Of a stretch of DNA of 64,000 nucleotides, positions 45,907-55,345 are shown piece by piece (position 1 is the first letter of the stretch; each line of letters begins with the position of its first letter). Location of the stretch: positions 32,001 to 96,000 of the forward strand of contig JAFQON010000038.1 in NCBI GenBank assembly GCA_017403185.1, written 5' to 3'. The notes beneath the pieces were generated by a model that searched no databases, was not told the origin of the DNA, and was given only the letters and a program-made list of their open reading frames with translations. This stretch comes from Clostridia bacterium (GTDB lineage Bacteria > Bacillota > Clostridia > Oscillospirales > Acutalibacteraceae). The translations under genes were made by a program, and so were the position numbers.

Positions 45907-46932
45907 TCATCTGCCTACCCTTGCAAGTTTAACTACCGTCTGTTCAAGAACAAGGCGCTTGTTCAGTGCAGAGCTTTTCAGAGTTGTGTCTGCCTGCAGA
46001 AGTATTTCTATGCACTCCCCGATGTTTTCGAAAGACAGCGAAGAGCCGTTCCTTGCAGCATTTGATAACCTGAATTCCTTGCCTGCATAGTTATAAAACC
46101 CGGCAATCATCTCAGCCCTTCCGCCCGATTTAACCGCCGCTTTTGCCCTGTAAATATCCGAATACTGCGCAATCAGCGCACCGAGAATCTGAAACTCGTC
46201 TTCCCTCTGCTCAAACAGAAGAGAAAGTTTACGGAATGCACTGTCGAACCTGCCCGAGGTAAGGTCTTTTATCATATCAAAAACCTTTGCATCAAGGCTT
46301 TTGATACATACGGCATCAACATCGCTTTTCAGAACCTCTTCACCCTGAGCATACGCACAAACTTTTTCCGTTTCGTTAAGAAGCGTATTCAAATCGCTGC
46401 CGACACAGGAAATAAGATACTGCGCAACTCCCTTAGCAAAAGGTCTACCCCTTCTTTTAGCACCGTTTTCAAGCATTTTTGCAAGCTCGATTGATGTTTT
46501 TTTATCAAGCTTTACGGTATAACCGTATTTCTCAAAAAGCTTTACAGCTTTATTCCATTTAGCCCCCTTGGGTTCATATGCAACAAAAGAAAAAATCAGA
46601 GCGCAGTCATCGGGGTTCTCCCTGACCACTCTTTCAAGCTGTTCAAACCCGTTTTCATCAAGAGTATCAAGCGGAAAATCTTTGACGAGCACGCATTTCG
46701 TTTCAGCCATCATGGGAACAGCCTCAGCGCTCTCATATACCTCAGAAAGAGTGCACTCCTTGCCGTCAAAGGTATGAAAATTAAAGTCCTCAAAAGCGGA
46801 ATCAACCGTTTTGGAGACGATTTTGTCTGTATATGTTTTTTTGAGATAGCTTTCTTCGCCGTAAATGAGATAAACTCCGACGGGATTTTCCTTGAGTTTA
46901 TCCTTTAAAGCGGATTCATTCAAAGCAGGCAT
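45907..46932 (-). CDS. holA: DNA polymerase III subunit delta
   Basis: 341 aa. VYLIYGEESYLKKTYTDKI at the N-terminus and KMLENGAKRRGRPF-like helices, ending in the C-terminal collar domain, match HolA. It opens the sliding clamp within the clamp loader. The order comEC-holA is widely conserved. Confidence 0.92.
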   Translation of the reverse strand: MPALNESALKDKLKENPVGVYLIYGEESYLKKTYTDKIVSKTVDSAFEDFNFHTFDGKECTLSEVYESAEAVPMMAETKCVLVKDFPLDTLDENGFEQLERVVRENPDDCALIFSFVAYEPKGAKWNKAVKLFEKYGYTVKLDKKTSIELAKMLENGAKRRGRPFAKGVAQYLISCVGSDLNTLLNETEKVCAYAQGEEVLKSDVDAVCIKSLDAKVFDMIKDLTSGRFDSAFRKLSLLFEQREDEFQILGALIAQYSDIYRAKAAVKSGGRAEMIAGFYNYAGKEFRLSNAARNGSSLSFENIGECIEILLQADTTLKSSALNKRLVLEQTVVKLARVGR

Positions 46933-46945
46933 AAAACTACTCCTA

Positions 46946-49159
46946 TTAAGAATTTACACTTACATTCGAGTCCTCGGCACGAACAACAACATCACCGTTG
47001 CCTGTTGTAACGCACCGTACACCCTTCAACATTAATTTCTCTTTGATAATATCAGCCCTGACCCCTTCTGACAGCAACACATAAAGCCTTTCGCTGTCAT
47101 ATTCACAACCGGCAGGAAAATTACCTCTTGATATAATAACATCCGTGTTTTTAAAAGGTTCGGGAAGGCTGTTAAAATCAAAGGAGGGGTCGAAGCATAT
47201 AAGCGCTGAAATGTCATCTGTCTGTGTATATACACAGCAGCAATCATTCACTACTACACCTTCAGCGTGAATATTTTCAGTTCCCGAAAGCTCTGAAAAT
47301 CCGCCTTTTTCACTGCCGTAAAGCAGCAGCTCAACACCTTCGGGCAAGGAATCGTAATAAACCTTTTCGGGTTTATTTTCAGCAAAAATCCTGTAAAGAT
47401 AGGCACTGAATTTTTCGTCTGAGTTCGGAATAACGGCAGCATCAATTCCGCTGCCGGAGTCCGAAATGGCTTCACTTATGCGGGTTGAACCAAAGAAATC
47501 CGTTCCTCCGCAGCCGACAAGCATATTTTCTCCGTTGCAGCTTATGAGCACGGAAATACCGTTGCCGCAATCCGCAGCGGTGATTTTTGTTTCTTTATTC
47601 TCCGAATTTGAAAATGTAACTATAGAAACCGTGAATATCACGGCACAAAGTATGCTCGTCCATCCGTAAACGGGTTTTATGAAATAAGAAACAAAAACCG
47701 ACATAAGGCAGAACACAAACAGGCCGCCAAGCAATATAACAACCTTTTCGTCATTTATTCTGAAAACCGAAAAATCATAATCGGCAAGATAATCCGAAGC
47801 TTTTATAATAATATTCAATATCAAGTCGCCGGCATAAGCAATAAAATTGTATCTTGAGGGTAAAAAAGCTTCGAAAAGCGCAGCGACAGAACAGGTAACC
47901 ATACTACACCCCGCCAAAGGAACAATGAGCATATTGGCCGGGAAGCACATATAATTAAAGCTGCCGTAAAGAGCGAGCGATACAGGCAGAGTAAATGCCG
48001 TTGCAAAAAATGTTATCATAAAAGATGACACCGCACCCGACGCCGCTTTACGGATAATATTGTGTTTTATTTTAAAAATAATTCTGTTTAAACGCTTTGA
48101 AATATATTCATTGTAAAGAATTATTCCGAGCGTTGCAAGCGCTGAGAGTTTAAGTGAAACAGAACCCGCAGCAAAAGGGTTAATTAGAATTATAACCGCA
48201 AGAGCGAAGCCGAGAGAATTCAGCGAATCCCGCCTTCGCATAAATATATCACTGAGCAAAAAGACAAGCATCATAACTCCTGCACGGATAACGGAATATG
48301 TAAAACCCGCAACAGACATCAGCATAAACACACCGATGCCTGCAAGAATATCCGCAGGCCACCGCTTCATGCCCGTCTTTTTGAGAATATCCAGAATAAG
48401 CATTGACCAGAGCGAAAGATGAAATCCGGAAACACAAATAATATGTGATATGCCCAATTTTTTAAAGTCGCCGTAAATCTCATCGGATAACCCGTCACGG
48501 TCTCCGATAATAAGCGAAACGGCAAGCCCGCCGCTATCGCCTGGAAAAGCACGGTACAGCGCTCCTTTAATTGATTCTCTCAGGTCAAGAATTTTCTTGG
48601 CAAACGGCTTTTCACTTTCAGCCACTTCAATCACGGAATAAACACCGTTCACGGGGTATCCGCCAAGAAAAACACCCTGTGATTTATAGGATTGCATAAT
48701 GCTCTCATCAGATGCTCCGAGAGCATATAGATTAAAGCTGCCCTCAACAACATCATATGGCTCAGCATCGGGAGGTGTTGAGAAAACAAGCCTGATTTTG
48801 AAATCTGCATCTTCCCCGTTAAGCGAAAGAACACGGGAATTTATATAACAATTGCCGTAACGGAACTCAGGTGAACCGATAATCTCAGCTTTTATTGCGC
48901 AATTCATCGAGCCGTCATATGAAATGACAGGAAGATAAACGAAACTTGTCACACCGACAAGCAGAGCACATGACACCGCACATGATGCAAAAAACAAAGG
49001 CAAAAAGCCATGTTTTCTTATCTGTCCGAATAAAAGACTTACAACCAGAGAAACGGCAAACATCACAAAAGCGCTTGCCGCCACTCCGGTTTCATAATCC
49101 AAAAAGAAGGCTGTAACAAAGAAAAGAGTTAAGCCGACCACGGCAAAAGGACGCTTCAT
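46946..49159 (-). CDS. comEC: ComEC/Rec2 family DNA-uptake channel protein
   Basis: 737 aa. It has an N-terminal TM pair and OB-like segment, then the competence domain with many helices: LIIGDRDGLSDEIYGDFKKLGISHI, then VSGFHLSLW. A C-terminal region corresponds to the metallo-beta-lactamase domain, but its metal-binding HxHxDH motif is absent: where the histidines are expected the sequence reads AAVIPNSDEKFSAYL. In other bacteria ComEC moves single-stranded DNA across the membrane. Here the nuclease-like part is probably inactive. AAAGGG precedes the ATG. Confidence 0.9.
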   Translation of the reverse strand: MKRPFAVVGLTLFFVTAFFLDYETGVAASAFVMFAVSLVVSLLFGQIRKHGFLPLFFASCAVSCALLVGVTSFVYLPVISYDGSMNCAIKAEIIGSPEFRYGNCYINSRVLSLNGEDADFKIRLVFSTPPDAEPYDVVEGSFNLYALGASDESIMQSYKSQGVFLGGYPVNGVYSVIEVAESEKPFAKKILDLRESIKGALYRAFPGDSGGLAVSLIIGDRDGLSDEIYGDFKKLGISHIICVSGFHLSLWSMLILDILKKTGMKRWPADILAGIGVFMLMSVAGFTYSVIRAGVMMLVFLLSDIFMRRRDSLNSLGFALAVIILINPFAAGSVSLKLSALATLGIILYNEYISKRLNRIIFKIKHNIIRKAASGAVSSFMITFFATAFTLPVSLALYGSFNYMCFPANMLIVPLAGCSMVTCSVAALFEAFLPSRYNFIAYAGDLILNIIIKASDYLADYDFSVFRINDEKVVILLGGLFVFCLMSVFVSYFIKPVYGWTSILCAVIFTVSIVTFSNSENKETKITAADCGNGISVLISCNGENMLVGCGGTDFFGSTRISEAISDSGSGIDAAVIPNSDEKFSAYLYRIFAENKPEKVYYDSLPEGVELLLYGSEKGGFSELSGTENIHAEGVVVNDCCCVYTQTDDISALICFDPSFDFNSLPEPFKNTDVIISRGNFPAGCEYDSERLYVLLSEGVRADIIKEKLMLKGVRCVTTGNGDVVVRAEDSNVSVNS

Positions 49160-49191
49160 AAAGCAACACCCTTTTACTGATATTTTGTATA

Positions 49192-49731
49192 TTATTTCTC
49201 AATAAGAGGAATTACACCAAGAAAAACGATATCGTCACGCTCTGCTGCATCGCCCTCTGCAAGCACGCAGGCTTTTGCAACAACATTTGCATCAAATTTT
49301 GAGCAAAGCTCTTCAACAGCCCTCAGTGACTCTCCCGTGCTGATAACATCATCAAGAATAACCACTTTTTTGCCTCTTATCTGCTCACCCTCAAGGCTGT
49401 CCATAATAAGAGTCTGCATTGATTCGGTTGTGATGGAACGCACATTGACAGAAACAGGCTCCTTCATATAAAGCTTTGCCTTTTTGCGGGCAACAAAATA
49501 CTTTTTACCGCTCTGCCTAGACATTTCGTATGCGAGAGGAATGCTCTTGGCTTCAGGAGTAACTATATAATCAAACTCAGGAAGCCTTTCAAGCAATTTT
49601 TCGGCCGAATGCACCGTAACCTCAACATCGCCGAAAAGAATAAAAGCAGCAATATCAAGCTTATCGTTTATGGGGCATCTGAGCAGGTCTCTTTCAAGAC
49701 CTGCAATATCAACTTTATAAAATTTATCCAT
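49192..49731 (-). CDS. Type I phosphoribosyltransferase
   Basis: 179 aa. The PRPP-binding loop is VVILDDVISTGESLRA, and a preceding YIVTPEAKSIPLAYEMS resembles adenine/xanthine-type PRTases. It would convert a purine base and PRPP to the nucleotide. I cannot separate adenine from xanthine use. GGAGGG precedes ATG 49731, and the gene starts inside the end of the hinT coding frame's vicinity, 17 nt after its stop. Confidence 0.82.
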   Translation of the reverse strand: MDKFYKVDIAGLERDLLRCPINDKLDIAAFILFGDVEVTVHSAEKLLERLPEFDYIVTPEAKSIPLAYEMSRQSGKKYFVARKKAKLYMKEPVSVNVRSITTESMQTLIMDSLEGEQIRGKKVVILDDVISTGESLRAVEELCSKFDANVVAKACVLAEGDAAERDDIVFLGVIPLIEK

Positions 49732-49747
49732 TTTCTTACCCTCCGAA

Positions 49748-50083
49748 TCAGCCTGCAGGCCAGCCGAAATCACGGCCGCTCATAAGATGAAAATGAATGT
49801 GCTTGACCGTCTGACCCGCACTGTCGCCGCAGTTATTGACGATTCTGAAGCCGTCAAGATTCTTTTCTTTTGCAATTTTTGCAGCAACTTCAAAAACATG
49901 AGCAATAAGTGCGCTGTTGCTTTCGTCAATTTCTGCTGCAGATTTGATATGCTCCTTGGGAATTATAAGAATATGCACGGGTGCCTGAGGCTCGATATCA
50001 TTGAACGCAACAACCTTATCGTCCTCATAAACCATCGATGAAGGAATTTCACCGTTTATTATTTTGCAGAAAATGCAATCCAT
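49748..50083 (-). CDS. hinT: Histidine triad nucleotide-binding protein
   Basis: 111 aa. It starts with CIFCKIINGEIPSS and ends with VKHIHFHLMSGRDF, the HxHxH triad that hydrolyses aminoacyl-AMP and other nucleoside phosphoramidates. This fits its place directly after alaS, whose enzyme makes an aminoacyl-AMP intermediate. Confidence 0.95.
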   Translation of the reverse strand: MDCIFCKIINGEIPSSMVYEDDKVVAFNDIEPQAPVHILIIPKEHIKSAAEIDESNSALIAHVFEVAAKIAKEKNLDGFRIVNNCGDSAGQTVKHIHFHLMSGRDFGWPAG

Positions 50084-50099
50084 GCCAACACTTCCTTTG

Positions 50100-52727
50100 T
50101 TATTTAATCATTTCCTTAACTATATCGGAAACGGCAGCCATAGCCGCACCGATGTTTGAAACATCCTTTGTGCCTGCCATTGCGCTGTCGGGTCTGCCGC
50201 CGCCCGAGCCGCCTGCAAGCTTTGACACAGCTTTAACAATATTGCCTGCGTGTGCACCCTTTGCAACGGCAACCTTGCCGCAGGCACACGCAAAGTTTGC
50301 GCTCGCTCCGTTTATGCCGCAGATAACGGCAACCGCATTATCATTCTCTTTAACCTTATCGCACATTGAGCGAAGGTCCCCGGGATTAACACCCTCAACG
50401 GTTGTCACAACAAGGCTTACACCGTTAACATCAACAGCATTGCCCATAAGATCGCCCGTCTTGAGCTGTGAAAGCTCTGCACGAAGCTGCTCAATTTCTT
50501 TATCCTTTGATTTAAGGTCAGCCATAAGCGAAATTGCACGCTTATCAAGCTCGCTGACATTTGCAAGCTTCATTGCAGCCGCCGCACCGTTGATAAGAGC
50601 GTTGTTCTTTGCGATATACTCAAGCACTCCGTAGCCGGTTACAGCCTCAATTCTGCGCACGCCTGCTGCAACTGAAGATTCCGAAATAATCTTGAAAAGA
50701 CCAAGCTTGCCTGTGTTGTTAACATGAGTACCTCCGCAAAGCTCGGTTGAAAAATCGCCAGCTCTTACAACTCTTACGACATCACCGTATTTCTCTCCGA
50801 AAAGTGCCATTGCACCAAGCTTTTTAGCCTCTTCGATGGGCATTTCAATACTCGTTACTTCAAGTGCGGAAAGAATGATTTGACTAACTTTATTTTCAAC
50901 AACAGCAAGCTCCTCGTTGGTGAGAGCGGAAAAATGAGTAAAGTCAAATCTCATTGCATCAGCATTGACAAGCTGACCCGCCTGCTCAACATGTGAGCCG
51001 AGTGTTTCTCTGAGTGCAGCCTGAAGAAGATGGGCTGCGGTATGATTTCTTCTTATTGCTGCTTTTGCTTCTTCGTTATACTCTGTTACGGCAGCATCGC
51101 CGACCTTTATACCGTCACCTGTAAGAATTCCGTGATGAAGAAATACGCCGTCGGGATCTTTGGTTGTGTTTGTAACATCAAAAACACTTTCACCTATTCT
51201 GATTACACCGGTATCTCCGACCTGACCGCCGCTTTCGGCATAGAAGGATGTTTTGTCAAGAACAACAACCGCACTGTCACCGTCATTGATGAAGTCCTTT
51301 CTTTCGCCGTCAGAAACAAGAGCGAGAATTGTGCCTTCCGTGCCGTTTTCCGTGTAACCGGTAAACTCGGTTTTGGCAATATTCTTGAACGAAACACCGT
51401 TATTTCTCCAGTCTGAATCTGCAGCATTGCCCTTTACACTCTTTGCTCTGAGCCTTGCCTCTTCAACAAGCTGACGGAATTTTTCCTCGTCAACGGTAAT
51501 ATTTCTTTCGTTTGCAATTTCTTTTGTAAGGTCAATGGGGAAACCGAAGGTATCCTGAAGCTTGAACGCATCTTCACCCGAAAGTACGCCGTTTTCGGCT
51601 TTTTCCATCATCTGATTAAGCAGGCCGAGACCTGAATCGATTGTTTTATAGAAGCTCTCTTCTTCGGTTGAAATAACTTTCTTGATATAATCACTTTTTT
51701 CCGCAAGGTTGGGATACGCATTTGCATTTTCAGCAATAACAGTATCACAAACCTCTGCAAGGAAGGGTCTGTCAATGCCGATAAGTCTGCCGTGGCGTGC
51801 AGCTCTTCTGAGAAGTCTTCTGAGGACATATCCTCTGCCGCTGTTTGAGGGAAGAACACCGTCACCAACCATAAATGTTGTGCTTCTGATATGGTCTGTG
51901 ATAACACGAAGCGAAACATCCTTCTTTTCGTCATCGTGGTAATTGAGCTTTGCGATTTCCATAATGTGCTTCATAATGTTACGCACAGTGTCAACCTCAA
52001 AAAGATTATCAACATCCTGCATAACACAAGCAAGTCTTTCAAGACCCATACCCGTATCGATATTGGGGTTTGCCAGACGGGTATAGTTGTTTTTGCCGTC
52101 GTTTTCAAACTGTGTAAAAACAAGATTCCATACTTCAATGAATCTGTCACATTCGCAGCCGACCTTACAATCGGGGCTGCCGCATCCCTTTGAAGGACCT
52201 CTGTCAAAATAAATTTCCGAACAAGGGCCGCAGGGACCTGCACCATGCTCCCAAAAATTATCTTCCTTGCCGAAACGGACCATATGAGAAGGGTCAACGC
52301 CTACCTCCTTGGTCCAGATATCATATGCTTCGTCATCCTCAATATAAACGCTGACATACAGAAGCTCCTCGGGGATTTCAAGAACCTTTGTGAAAAATTC
52401 CCATGCCCATGCCGTTGCTTCGTGCTTGAAATAATCGCCGAACGAGAAGTTGCCGAGCATTTCAAAATATGTGCCGTGGCGTGCGGTTTTTCCTACATTT
52501 TCAATATCGGGTGTACGGATACACTTCTGGCAGGTTGTAACTCTCTTTTTGGGAGGAGTCACCTCACCCGTAAAATACTTTTTCATCGGAGTCATACCTG
52601 CGTTTATAAGCAGGATGCTCTTGTCTCCCTGGGGAACAAGAGAGAAGCTCGGCAATCTCAGATGCTCCTTGGATTCAAAAAATGCGAGATATTTTTCTCT
52701 TAATTCGTTGAGTCCCGTCCATCTCAT
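50100..52727 (-). CDS. alaS: Alanine-tRNA ligase
   Basis: 875 aa, full length. The class II catalytic core starts with the tRNA-Ala enzyme signatures FFESKEHLRLPSFSLVP and LLINAGMTPMKKYF. The editing domain has the zinc ligands HTAAHLL and CGGTH, and the C-Ala domain ends with GGSGGGRPDSAMAG. SD TAGGAGG precedes the ATG. It is preceded by a T-box-like element and a possible promoter, and followed by hinT. Confidence 0.97.
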   Translation of the reverse strand: MRWTGLNELREKYLAFFESKEHLRLPSFSLVPQGDKSILLINAGMTPMKKYFTGEVTPPKKRVTTCQKCIRTPDIENVGKTARHGTYFEMLGNFSFGDYFKHEATAWAWEFFTKVLEIPEELLYVSVYIEDDEAYDIWTKEVGVDPSHMVRFGKEDNFWEHGAGPCGPCSEIYFDRGPSKGCGSPDCKVGCECDRFIEVWNLVFTQFENDGKNNYTRLANPNIDTGMGLERLACVMQDVDNLFEVDTVRNIMKHIMEIAKLNYHDDEKKDVSLRVITDHIRSTTFMVGDGVLPSNSGRGYVLRRLLRRAARHGRLIGIDRPFLAEVCDTVIAENANAYPNLAEKSDYIKKVISTEEESFYKTIDSGLGLLNQMMEKAENGVLSGEDAFKLQDTFGFPIDLTKEIANERNITVDEEKFRQLVEEARLRAKSVKGNAADSDWRNNGVSFKNIAKTEFTGYTENGTEGTILALVSDGERKDFINDGDSAVVVLDKTSFYAESGGQVGDTGVIRIGESVFDVTNTTKDPDGVFLHHGILTGDGIKVGDAAVTEYNEEAKAAIRRNHTAAHLLQAALRETLGSHVEQAGQLVNADAMRFDFTHFSALTNEELAVVENKVSQIILSALEVTSIEMPIEEAKKLGAMALFGEKYGDVVRVVRAGDFSTELCGGTHVNNTGKLGLFKIISESSVAAGVRRIEAVTGYGVLEYIAKNNALINGAAAAMKLANVSELDKRAISLMADLKSKDKEIEQLRAELSQLKTGDLMGNAVDVNGVSLVVTTVEGVNPGDLRSMCDKVKENDNAVAVICGINGASANFACACGKVAVAKGAHAGNIVKAVSKLAGGSGGGRPDSAMAGTKDVSNIGAAMAAVSDIVKEMIK

Positions 52728-52739
52728 AGTTATATTTCC

Positions 52740-52856
52740 TCCTAAGGGACTTTTGTCCCGTATTTTTCCAATTAATATAATAAAAAAGATGCAGAATCAC
52801 AATTCGGCAATGGGACGGCTTTTGCCGCGGTACCACCCAAATTGTACTGCTGCACC
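52740..52856 (-). promoter_or_regulatory. T-box-like element upstream of alaS, no Stem I seen
   Basis: Minus strand GGGTGGTACCGCGG (core TGGTACCGCG at 52835-52826), followed by a GGC-AAAA-GCC hairpin and GTCCC, is the classical antiterminator with T-box sequence that pairs with the tRNA acceptor end. Flanking arms (52855-52840 with 52804-52789) pair into a long stem followed by six T, giving a terminator-like alternative. The usual long Stem I with the alanine specifier loop would need over 100 nt, but the upstream coding sequence ends at 52911. Only a plain hairpin separates them, so this may be a minimal or vestigial T-box. Confidence 0.65.
52774..52802 (-). promoter_or_regulatory. Possible promoter of alaS downstream of the T-box core
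   Basis: Minus strand TTGTGA (52802-52797), 17 nt, TATATT (52779-52774). It would start transcription after the T-box core and thus bypass it. The match to consensus is moderate, and the region is AT-rich, so chance occurrence is possible. Confidence 0.35.
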
Positions 52857-52865
52857 ACTTTTTAA

Positions 52866-52902
52866 ACCTTTACGGCAATTGTCATGCAACTGCCGTAAAG
52901 GT
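52866..52902 (-). terminator. Hairpin after the sigma-like/WG gene
   Basis: A 16-bp stem with one mismatch (52902-52887 with 52881-52866) and a 5-nt loop, 8 nt after the stop codon. Only three T follow, so termination may be inefficient. It could also be the only upstream structure of the alaS T-box leader. Confidence 0.55.
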
Positions 52903-52910
52903 ATTTATGC

Positions 52911-55178
52911 TTATTCCACGGGTTCAAGATTGCTCATCGAAACCCAGCCGTATTCGCCGTTAAGCTTGATTTTAATCCATTTTTTGCCGTTGTCGGCAGT
53001 ATCGGTTTCATAACCGATTACCACATCACCAAAGTCGATTTCACCGATAACATCATAGTCGGTGCCGACACCCTCTCTGACATTTACTCCATCCTCCGAA
53101 GTGACCTCATACTTGCCGAGAGCATTTGCATCGTCAACGGATGATACATCGGCAGGAAGAGTTTCAACAGAGAATTTAACTCCGCTGAAGTTTGTCATTG
53201 CATCCCCTGTAAGGATAACGCCCCAGATGCCGTCCTTGCAAGCGATGAACACACCGTTGCTGCCGGGCATAATGTTGCTGTATTCAAACGGTACAACCAC
53301 ATCATTATCAAGGTTTATTATACCCATTTTACCGTCTTTTTTAACGGGAATAAGACCTTCCGCAGTTACGGGACGGCAATAATCGCAAGCGGAGGTTTCG
53401 CCGTCTGCAAGCTCATTTACCGCCTCGTATTCATAAGGAATAACCTTTTTGTCTTTCTCCTGGCTTACATAGCCCCACTTATCGTTCTTTCTGGCTGCTG
53501 CATAGCCCTCGAAATAGCGGTCACGCTCTTCATATGATGTATCTTCAAGCTCTGCAGTGGAAATGGAGTGTGAAAGATGAGCATTTGCAGAAATCGAAAC
53601 CTTTCCGTTAACATTTGTAAGCTCATATCTCTCATTACCCAAAATAACAAGGCTGTGATAACTGTCAGAATCATCATATTCTCTTCCGCTGCTGCAACGG
53701 ACAAAGCCGTCATAGTTGGGCTGAAGAATAACATTGCCCTGATAGTCCATAAGACCGTACTTGCCGGTTGTAACAGATTTAAAGTATGCCGATTCTTCAT
53801 CAAGATAGCCGATTTCAACACACTCTGAGAATCCGCCTGCAACCCATGAATAATCGGTTTCTCCCTGTGCATCGCCTGAACCGGAGCCGCCCGTGAGCTT
53901 GGCAATGCCAAAAATGGCAAGAGCAATTACGGCAACTGCCGCAACAGCAGCTATAATAATCATTTTAGGTTCAAGCTTTATATTTCCCTTTTTCTTTTCG
54001 GGAGTCTTTTTCTTTGGTGTATCATAAGGAATGGGCTTGGGAATATCCGAAGTTTCCTCCTGCTTGGGCTTAGAAACGGAAATTCCGCCGAATTCTTCAA
54101 GCTCCGAATCCGTAACCCCTGACGAAACAGGGTTTTCGGGCAAATCGGTATTGATTTCTTCATTATGCCTGAAATCAGGTTCAGATGAAACAGAAGAAAT
54201 ATCATCGGAAGCAGGTTCGCTCTGCTGACCGTCAAGAATACTGCTTATACGCTGCTTGAACATCACAACATTATCGGGAAGCTGATCTTCGTCAGGCTCT
54301 TTTTCAGCCTGTTCATGGTCGGTTTTTTCTTCTTGATCTGCAGTTTCGGCTTCAGCCTCTGTAACTGCTTTTTCTTTCGCTTCTGAAGGCTCTTCGGGCT
54401 GAATATCCTGCTCAACGGAAGCCTTTTCCTTCTCTTCAGGCTGCTGAGCTTCTGAAGGCTCAGACTCGTCAGGAGCTTCTTCTGCAGGCTTTACGGGCTT
54501 TGCAGCCATATACGCCTCAATGGCAAAAACAAATATATCCCTTACATCAAAGTTGTCTATAGCTGCCTCGGTTGCTTTCTGCTGAAAAAGTCTTGTAATA
54601 ACGGGAAGTGCCCCCTCTGCCGATTCGGAGGATGAAACAACACCTGAAGTTGCAAGAACACTGCTTCTTGCCTTGCCGAGAAGAGCATTTGCCGTACTCT
54701 CGGATACACCGAGGAATTTTGCAAGCACCTGAACGGGCATACCGTTATTATAGTAAAGCACGAGTGCTGTTTTGAGCTCGGGTCTGAGAGCTGTTACTGC
54801 ATCAATAACCTTTTTGCTGAGCTCATCACTCATAAGAACCGTTTCGGGAAGAAACTCGGCTGAATTCTCAACCGCACCTGCATCGGCATCCGAAAAAACG
54901 AACTTATGGCTTTCTCTGTAAGCCGCTGCCACATTCTGCTTCATCCAGATTTCAAATGCTTCGGGTTTTTTCAGTTTATCAATATTGCAAAAAGCTCTTG
55001 CATAAGCTTTTTTTGTTATTTCCGCAGCCTCCTGCTTATTACCGCAAAGGGTTGATGCAAGGAAATAGGATGCTTTCAAAGTTTTTGAGTAGAGCTTGGC
55101 CATTGCGTCTGTGTCACCGTTGCAAGCTGCAGTGACAAACTGAATAATATTCTCACTCACTTTTAGAATCCACTCCAT
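52911..55178 (-). CDS. Membrane-tethered ECF sigma-like protein with WG repeats and SH3 domain
   Basis: 755 aa. Residues about 10-92 resemble sigma-70 region 2 of ECF sigma factors (DTDAMAKLYSKTLKASYFL, AYARAFCNIDKL), and 118-176 resemble region 4 with its helix-turn-helix (LRPELKTALVLYYNNGMPV, VLAKFLGVSESTANALLGKA). A long acidic Pro/Glu linker (230-395), one TM helix (406-428) and an outer part with WG-type repeats (KYGLMDYQGNVILQPNYDGF, KWGYVSQ, KMGIINLDNDVVVPFEY) follow. The C-terminal SH3_3 domain has GVNVREGVGTDYDVIGEI. The predicted topology is sigma part inside, repeats outside. ATG 55178 has no SD; GTG 55160 (MSENIIQFV) lies about 12 nt after GGAG and may be the real start. Function unknown. 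Confidence 0.8.
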   Translation of the reverse strand: MEWILKVSENIIQFVTAACNGDTDAMAKLYSKTLKASYFLASTLCGNKQEAAEITKKAYARAFCNIDKLKKPEAFEIWMKQNVAAAYRESHKFVFSDADAGAVENSAEFLPETVLMSDELSKKVIDAVTALRPELKTALVLYYNNGMPVQVLAKFLGVSESTANALLGKARSSVLATSGVVSSSESAEGALPVITRLFQQKATEAAIDNFDVRDIFVFAIEAYMAAKPVKPAEEAPDESEPSEAQQPEEKEKASVEQDIQPEEPSEAKEKAVTEAEAETADQEEKTDHEQAEKEPDEDQLPDNVVMFKQRISSILDGQQSEPASDDISSVSSEPDFRHNEEINTDLPENPVSSGVTDSELEEFGGISVSKPKQEETSDIPKPIPYDTPKKKTPEKKKGNIKLEPKMIIIAAVAAVAVIALAIFGIAKLTGGSGSGDAQGETDYSWVAGGFSECVEIGYLDEESAYFKSVTTGKYGLMDYQGNVILQPNYDGFVRCSSGREYDDSDSYHSLVILGNERYELTNVNGKVSISANAHLSHSISTAELEDTSYEERDRYFEGYAAARKNDKWGYVSQEKDKKVIPYEYEAVNELADGETSACDYCRPVTAEGLIPVKKDGKMGIINLDNDVVVPFEYSNIMPGSNGVFIACKDGIWGVILTGDAMTNFSGVKFSVETLPADVSSVDDANALGKYEVTSEDGVNVREGVGTDYDVIGEIDFGDVVIGYETDTADNGKKWIKIKLNGEYGWVSMSNLEPVE

Positions 55179-55229
55179 TCTGTATTATATAAACTATTCC
55201 ATTTCACCAAATAATCCATAGTTGTTATA

Positions 55230-55258
55230 ATTTTATACTATATTTGGTTATTTGTCAA
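55230..55258 (-). promoter_or_regulatory. Promoter of the sigma-like/WG gene
   Basis: Minus strand TTGACA (55258-55253), 17 nt, TAAAAT (55235-55230). It lies between the rodA terminator and the gene, giving a leader of about 45-65 nt. A second TATAAT lies just before the ATG but without a good -35. Confidence 0.75.
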
Positions 55259-55294
55259 GAAAATTAGCAACATTATGCAATACTTTAATCAAAC

Positions 55295-55330
55295 AAAAAA
55301 CCGGAGATGAATTACAATTATTCATCCCCG
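55295..55330 (-). terminator. Terminator of the rodA-like gene
   Basis: Minus strand CGGGGATGAAT pairs with ATTCATCTCCG (55330-55320 with 55312-55302, one G.U pair) around a 7-nt loop, followed by a run of T. Confidence 0.88.
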
Positions 55331-55345
55331 ATTTGTTGATTATAT

